Source: an uncultured Gemmiger sp. (lineage in GTDB: Bacteria; Bacillota; Clostridia; Oscillospirales; Ruminococcaceae). From it: a stretch of 52,155 nt of DNA. Location of the stretch: contig CALXHP010000009.1 of NCBI GenBank assembly GCA_944388135.1, forward strand, positions 1-52,155, written 5' to 3'. The notes below the pieces were generated by a model, which was given only the letters and a program-made list of their open reading frames with translations, had not been told where the DNA came from and made no database searches. Shown here piece by piece: positions 48,649-52,155 of this stretch. Position 1 is the stretch's first letter. Each line of letters opens with the position of its first letter. A program made the translations under genes and the position numbers.

Positions 48649-49575
48649 ATGAAAATTGCAGTAATCGGCGCAGGAGCCATGGGCTCCATCTACGGCGGAC
48701 ATCTCTCACTGCACAATGAAGTCTACCTGGTGGACACCAACGCCAGTGTGGTGGAACAGATCAACGCAAACGGCCTGCAGATCGACGAGGACGGTACCAC
48801 CAATGTCTACCATCCCAAGGCGGTCAGCGACGCTTCCGATCTGGGCCCCATGGACCTGGTGATCCTCTTTGTCAAATCCATCTATTCCAAGGTGGCCCTG
48901 GCCGGCAACCGGAACCTCATCGGACCGGACACCCGGCTGCTCACCCTGCAGAACGGCGCCGGCCATGAGGACATCCTGGGCGAGTTCGCTCCCCAGGACC
49001 GCATCGTCATCGGCACCACCGAGGACAACGGTGCCGTGCTGGGCATGGGCCATGTGCGCCGGGGCGGCGAAGGCCGCACCAACGTGGGCATGCTGGTGGA
49101 GGACGCCGACGGCTTCCTGCCCAAGCTGAAGGAAGCCTTTGATGCCTGCGGTTTCCAGGTGCGCATCCACGACAACATCCAGCAGCTGATCTGGGACAAG
49201 CTCTTCACCAACGTTTCCCTCAGCGCCGTTACCGGCATCCTGCAGGTGGACATGGGCTTCATCGCGGCGGACGAATACGCCTGGGCGATGACCCGCACCC
49301 TCATCCATGAGGCAGTGCTCACCGCTGCGGCCGCAGGACTGACCTTTGACGAGGAGGCTCTGGTGGAGAAGGTGCGCAAGACCTCGCAGAACAGCCCCAA
49401 CGGCTGCACCTCCATCCGGGCGGATCTGCGGGACGGCCGCAAGACCGAGGTGGATACCATCAGCGGTGCCGTGGTGCGTGCGGCCCACAAGTACGGTGTG
49501 GCGGTGCCCAGCCACGAGTTCGTGGTCAATATGGTCCACGCCATGGAAGACAAAAACAAAGGAGAAAAAGCATGA
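48649..49575 (+). CDS. Ketopantoate reductase-like NAD(P) oxidoreductase
   Basis: A 308-residue ApbA/PanE-family enzyme. The N-terminal Rossmann loop is IAVIGAGAMGSIYGG, followed by VKSIYSKVAL and LTLQNGAGHEDIL. The C-terminal domain has the catalytic-lysine region LIWDKLFTNVSLSAVTGIL and the late block NSPNGCTSIRADLRDGRKTEVDTISG. PanE reduces 2-dehydropantoate, but members in catabolic operons act on other 2-keto acids. With a cyclase, YhcH and TRAP genes, a sugar-acid or hydroxy-acid substrate is more likely here (inference). Confidence 0.88.
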   Translation: MKIAVIGAGAMGSIYGGHLSLHNEVYLVDTNASVVEQINANGLQIDEDGTTNVYHPKAVSDASDLGPMDLVILFVKSIYSKVALAGNRNLIGPDTRLLTLQNGAGHEDILGEFAPQDRIVIGTTEDNGAVLGMGHVRRGGEGRTNVGMLVEDADGFLPKLKEAFDACGFQVRIHDNIQQLIWDKLFTNVSLSAVTGILQVDMGFIAADEYAWAMTRTLIHEAVLTAAAAGLTFDEEALVEKVRKTSQNSPNGCTSIRADLRDGRKTEVDTISGAVVRAAHKYGVAVPSHEFVVNMVHAMEDKNKGEKA

Positions 49576-50033
49576 TCTTTTCAACCATTCACTGCGATGA
49601 ATATAAAAACTACCCCGCTGCCATCCAGAAAGCGGTGGAATACCTGAAGAGCCACGACTTTGTGGCCATGGAACCCGGTGTCTACGAGATCCAGGGCAAG
49701 GATATGTACGCCCAGGTCTTTGACGCCGAGACCGGTCCGGTGGCCGAGCGCCGCCCCGAATCCCACGAAAAGTACCTGGACGTCCAGTTCCTGGCAAAAG
49801 GGGAGGAGGCCCTGGGCTTCACCCCCTACGACAAGAGCTACGAAGTGGCCGAGCGCATCGAGGAGCGGGATCTGATCTTCTACGCCGGTGTGCAGAACGA
49901 AGGCTTCATCCAGTCCCGGCCGGGCGACTTCTGCGTATTCTTCCCCAACGACATTCACCGTCCGCAGGTCAACGTCGGGGAGCCCATGACGGTGCGCAAG
50001 GTCGTTGTCAAGGTCAAGACCACCTTGCTTTGA
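49572..50033 (+). CDS. YhcH/YjgK/YiaL family protein
   Basis: A 153-residue cupin-like protein of the YhcH/EbgC family. Typical blocks are HEKYLDVQFLAKGEEALGF and FFPNDIHRPQV with the metal-binding His residues. Relatives occur in sialic-acid and sugar-acid operons and are thought to be sugar isomerases, mutarotases or anomer-handling enzymes. The start overlaps the reductase stop by ATGA. It strengthens the view that this operon handles a sugar-like acid. Confidence 0.9.
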   Translation: MIFSTIHCDEYKNYPAAIQKAVEYLKSHDFVAMEPGVYEIQGKDMYAQVFDAETGPVAERRPESHEKYLDVQFLAKGEEALGFTPYDKSYEVAERIEERDLIFYAGVQNEGFIQSRPGDFCVFFPNDIHRPQVNVGEPMTVRKVVVKVKTTLL

Positions 50034-50051
50034 TAAAGAGGGGTTGAAAAC

Positions 50052-50560
50052 ATGAAGAAAATCCTTGCGACTCTGGGCGTCGCCTGTGCCCTCTGCCTGT
50101 TCACCGGCTGCGGCGGACAGCAGCAGGAGGTCACCGAGATCCGCGTCGCCTTTAACCAGAACGAACAGCATCCCCAGTATCTGGCCATGCAGGAACTGGG
50201 CGAAAAGTTTGAGGAAGCCACCAATGGCCGTTACCATATGACCATCTACCCCAACGGCGTGCTGGGTGAGCAGGGTGCCATGGCGGAGTTCATCCGCACC
50301 GGCGCCCTCCAGATGGCCATCGTGCCCTGCAGTGTGCCGGAAGGCTATGATTCCGACTTCGCCATCGTGGGCGCGCCCTACCTCTACGACGATATGGACC
50401 ATCTGCGCCGGGCCACGGTGGGCGGCGTCTTTGACGACCTGTTTGCCTCCACCGCCAAATACGGCTTCCAGGTGCTCACCGTCTACACTGCCGGCGAGCG
50501 CAACATGTACTCCGACAAACCCATCAACTCTGCCGCCGATATGGCCGGTACCGGCCAGCG
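50052..50560 (+). pseudogene. TRAP transporter solute-binding protein (DctP), truncated by mobile element
   Basis: The first about 165 residues of a DctP-type binding protein: lipoprotein signal ending LFTGC, then EIRVAFNQNEQHPQYLAMQELGEKF, YPNGVLGEQGAMAEFI, VGAPYLYDDMDHLRRA and NSAADMAG. The expected continuation (roughly 160 more residues) is missing. At about 50545-50560 the frame passes into unrelated sequence and stays open into tnpV, giving a 299-residue chimeric ORF (50052-50951). The TRAP permease genes that should follow are displaced. The transporter is probably inactive here. Confidence 0.88.
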
Positions 50561-50597
50561 CCGCCGTTTAACCATTACAGTGCAAAGGAGGACGAAC

Positions 50598-50951
50598 ATG
50601 AGCGAATTGACTTACATCCGCTGTGGGGATTACTACATCCCCGACCTGAAACTTTCAGAGCGACCGGAGACACCCATCGGCAAATATGGCCGTATGCGAC
50701 AACGCTATCTGAAGGAACACCGGCCCGGCCTTTACAGCAGCTTGATTTTAAGCGAAAAGCTGTACCCGCACCTGTTGGAGATTGACCGGGCGGCGCGGGA
50801 ACGGATGGACGCCATGCTGCCCCGTATGATGGAGGCGGCAGGTGTGACTGAGGAACTGAAAGCCCATGATCCCATGCGCTGGGTAGGGCTGATGAACGAA
50901 TTAAAGGCGCAGGTAGATGAGATCATACTACATGAACTTATCTGCTGTTGA
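50598..50951 (+). CDS. tnpV: TnpV family transposon-encoded protein
   Basis: A 117-residue TnpV protein. Its own ATG at 50598 follows AAAGGAGG, so it does not need the dctP start although the frame is open through both. Family blocks are MSELTYIRCGDYYIPDL, IGKYGRMRQRYLKEHRPGLY, EKLYPHLLEIDRAARERMD and HDPMRWVGLMNELK. Role in the element is unknown (accessory to recombination or small DNA-binding). Intact. Confidence 0.9.
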   Translation: MSELTYIRCGDYYIPDLKLSERPETPIGKYGRMRQRYLKEHRPGLYSSLILSEKLYPHLLEIDRAARERMDAMLPRMMEAAGVTEELKAHDPMRWVGLMNELKAQVDEIILHELICC

Positions 50952-51176
50952 TATCTCAAAGCTCAAGAGAAGCCGCACGCAAGTAATTGCCTCTGCGTTT
51001 CTGTTTGAACTAAAACAGTTGGTTCGGTGAGTTGGCCAATACGAAACATCGAAGCCAGCAAATAGCAGCCAAACGATAATAGGCTTTTGCAACTGAACAT
51101 AACATTTTTTGTTTGCAGTGGTTGGTGGAACTTCTAGAAGCCCAAGGTTATAATGGTCTAAGGAGGTGTGAAAAGT
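50952..51176 (+). other. Intergenic region between tnpV and the XRE-AbrB gene
   Basis: No gene is seen. A TATAAT at 51149-51154 may be the -10 of the XRE-AbrB/ABC operon, with no convincing -35. AAGGAGG at 51160-51166 is the ribosome site of the next gene. Composition is clearly AT-richer than the host genes. Confidence 0.5.
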
Positions 51177-51656
51177 ATGAAAACGCTGAAAAGTAATATT
51201 GCCCGCAATTTAACCACATTGCGGCAGCTTAATAAATACTCCCAAGAAGATGTGGCCGAGCAGATTGGCGTTTCCCGTCAAGCTGTGGCAAAATGGGAAT
51301 CTGGCGAGTCTGTGCCGGATATTGTAAACTGTGACGCACTGGCACAGCTATATAACGTCGAACTTAACGATCTGATCCATCATGACCAGGAACAAACCGG
51401 TCTGAATATTCCGCCTAAAGGCAAGCACATATTCGGCACAGTCCGTGTGGGCGAGCGCGGACAGATCGTACTTCCCAAACAAGCCAGAGAAGTGTTCCGA
51501 ATCAAGCCTGGAGATCAGCTGGTCATTTTGGGGGACGAATCTCTGGAACATCCAGGCATTGCCCTGATGAAAGAAGAATTTTTCTTGGGCATTGCTCAGT
51601 TATTCAATACTGCCTTGAATATTGCCGATGTCCCCGATGAAAAGGAGAAAAAATGA
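51177..51656 (+). CDS. XRE helix-turn-helix fused to AbrB/SpoVT-type domain
   Basis: A 159-residue regulator with two DNA-binding modules. Residues 1-70 are an XRE domain (IARNLTTLRQLNKYSQEDVAEQIGVSRQAVAKWESGESVP). Residues about 85-130 are an AbrB-like swapped-hairpin domain (GTVRVGERGQIVLPKQAREVFRIKPGDQLVILGD). ATG 51177 is preferred to GTG 51168, which is only one base after the AAGGAGG site. The ABC ATPase gene overlaps its stop by ATGA, so this protein most likely controls that transporter. Confidence 0.92.
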   Translation: MKTLKSNIARNLTTLRQLNKYSQEDVAEQIGVSRQAVAKWESGESVPDIVNCDALAQLYNVELNDLIHHDQEQTGLNIPPKGKHIFGTVRVGERGQIVLPKQAREVFRIKPGDQLVILGDESLEHPGIALMKEEFFLGIAQLFNTALNIADVPDEKEKK

Positions 51657-52155
51657 TGGAAGCTGTGCTGAGCGTCCAGGGCCTTTACAAGCGTTACCCT
51701 GGGTTTGCGCTGGAGGATGTGAGTTTTTCTCTTGCCCCCAAACGCATCATGGGGTTAATCGGTAAAAATGGGGCTGGGAAAAGTACGACTTTAAAATCCA
51801 TCCTCAATATGGTGTCCCCAGAGAGTGGGAGCGTAAAGATTTTTCAAAAGGATTTTAGCCAGTATGAAAAAGAGTGTAAACAGCGCATCGGTGTTGTATT
51901 CGGCGGGATTGATTTTTACCCGCTGAAGAAACTTTCCGTCATTACAGCTGTCACCCAAAAGTTTTACACCGACTGGGATCAGGAGCAGTACCAGAAGTAC
52001 ATCAAGCGGTTTGCCTTAGATGAAAGCAAGAAATTCAAAGAGCTTTCAAACGGCATGAAAGTAAAATATCTGCTTGCCTTGGCACTGTCGCACCATGCCG
52101 AGTTGCTAATTCTGGATGAACCAACTTCGGGCCTTGACCCCGTATCCCGTGAGGA
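51653..52155 (+). CDS. ABC transporter ATP-binding protein, partial
   Basis: The first 167 residues of an ABC ATPase of the BcrA/EcsA/YtrB drug- or peptide-export type, cut by the window end. Walker A is GLIGKNGAGKSTTLKSIL, the signature is LSNGMKVKYLLALAL (the Asn-Gly-Met form common in this group), and Walker B is LLILDEPTSGLDP. It starts at tandem ATGs overlapping the upstream stop. The permease should follow outside the window. Probably mobile-element cargo for bacteriocin, antibiotic or stress export (inference). Confidence 0.93.
   Translation, partial: MMEAVLSVQGLYKRYPGFALEDVSFSLAPKRIMGLIGKNGAGKSTTLKSILNMVSPESGSVKIFQKDFSQYEKECKQRIGVVFGGIDFYPLKKLSVITAVTQKFYTDWDQEQYQKYIKRFALDESKKFKELSNGMKVKYLLALALSHHAELLILDEPTSGLDPVSRE

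Larger units (their letters stand above)
50546..52155 (+). mobile_element. Left end of a TnpV-bearing mobile element inserted in dctP
   Basis: From about 50546 the sequence loses dctP similarity and becomes AT-richer, with tnpV, an XRE-AbrB regulator and an ABC ATPase. TnpV is typical of Tn4451-type and related integrative elements of Clostridia. The element runs past the window, so its recombinase, right end and target duplication cannot be seen. The exact left boundary is uncertain by about 20 bases. Confidence 0.7.

Noticed and set aside
50052-50951. A genuine 299-residue DctP-TnpV fusion protein
   Set aside because: TnpV has its own ribosome site and start, and DctP lacks its C-terminal half, so the open frame is an insertion accident.

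Overview
The window looks like a chromosomal segment of a strictly anaerobic, GC-rich gut Clostridia bacterium of the Oscillospiraceae/Ruminococcaceae type (Faecalibacterium/Subdoligranulum/Gemmiger-like; the assignment is inference). Supporting signs are high-GC coding with AGGAGG-type ribosome sites and GTG/TTG starts, desulfoferrodoxin plus rubredoxin as oxygen defence, a VanW protein, an NADP-type glutamate dehydrogenase, lipoproteins with a CTHDSxxCPAW motif, and TnpV mobile-element genes. All 47 intact CDSs whose stop I read end in TAA or TGA, none in TAG.

Layout. 0.1-2.4 kb: GH3 glycosidase (-). 2.5-8.4 kb: two-component system, an anchored protein and two paralogous lipoproteins (+). 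8.5-9.9 kb: glutamate dehydrogenase. 9.9-14.7 kb (-): unknown barrel protein, YqeG phosphatase, VanW protein, and a TetM/EF-G-like GTPase fused to a Rae1/YacP-type NYN nuclease domain. 15.0-15.6 kb: desulfoferrodoxin and a rubredoxin with a shortened first knuckle. 15.7-16.4 kb: WecG/TagA/CpsF glycosyltransferase. 16.5-21.1 kb (-): glycerol kinase and an anaerobic glycerol-3-phosphate dehydrogenase-like set. 21.3-25.3 kb (-): TrkH/TrkA potassium uptake with a 48-residue membrane protein and a trimmed KdpDE-like pair. 25.5-26.9 kb (-): AGCS sodium:amino-acid symporter. 27.0-33.9 kb (+): a P-loop/ModE fusion regulator, xanthine/uracil permease, three-subunit molybdenum hydroxylase and MobA/MocA-like transferase, a purine or N-heterocycle oxidation locus. 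34.0-36.7 kb (-): DegV, YczE-like protein, MarR regulator and a DUF2798 membrane protein behind a terminator-bearing leader.

36.9-40.5 kb is visibly AT-richer and decayed: a surface-protein 3' remnant, an XRE regulator, a two-TM coiled-coil protein, a coiled-coil ORF with a nonsense codon, an IS1182-like transposase fragment and a zinc-ribbon ORF broken by four TAG codons. It abuts the 3' end of a tRNA-Asn gene and is probably an old tRNA-associated island. 40.8-46.7 kb (+) is a compact operon of a DivIVA-like coiled-coil protein, a VWA-FHA membrane protein, a zinc-ribbon/FHA-like protein, an FHA-FHA-ABC ATPase and an ABC-2 permease: a phosphothreonine-gated export or envelope machine with no assigned function. 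46.9-50.5 kb: FadR-type regulator divergent from a catabolic operon (cyclase, ketopantoate-reductase-like enzyme, YhcH sugar protein, TRAP binding protein). The TRAP gene is cut by a TnpV-bearing mobile element that fills the rest of the window, with an XRE-AbrB fusion regulator and an ABC ATPase running off the end.

Best candidates for new biology: the GTPase-NYN fusion, the FHA/VWA/ABC operon, three terminator-linked leader or intercistronic RNAs (14.8, 36.8 and 48.5 kb), the CxC rubredoxin, and the absence of TAG as a gene terminator.
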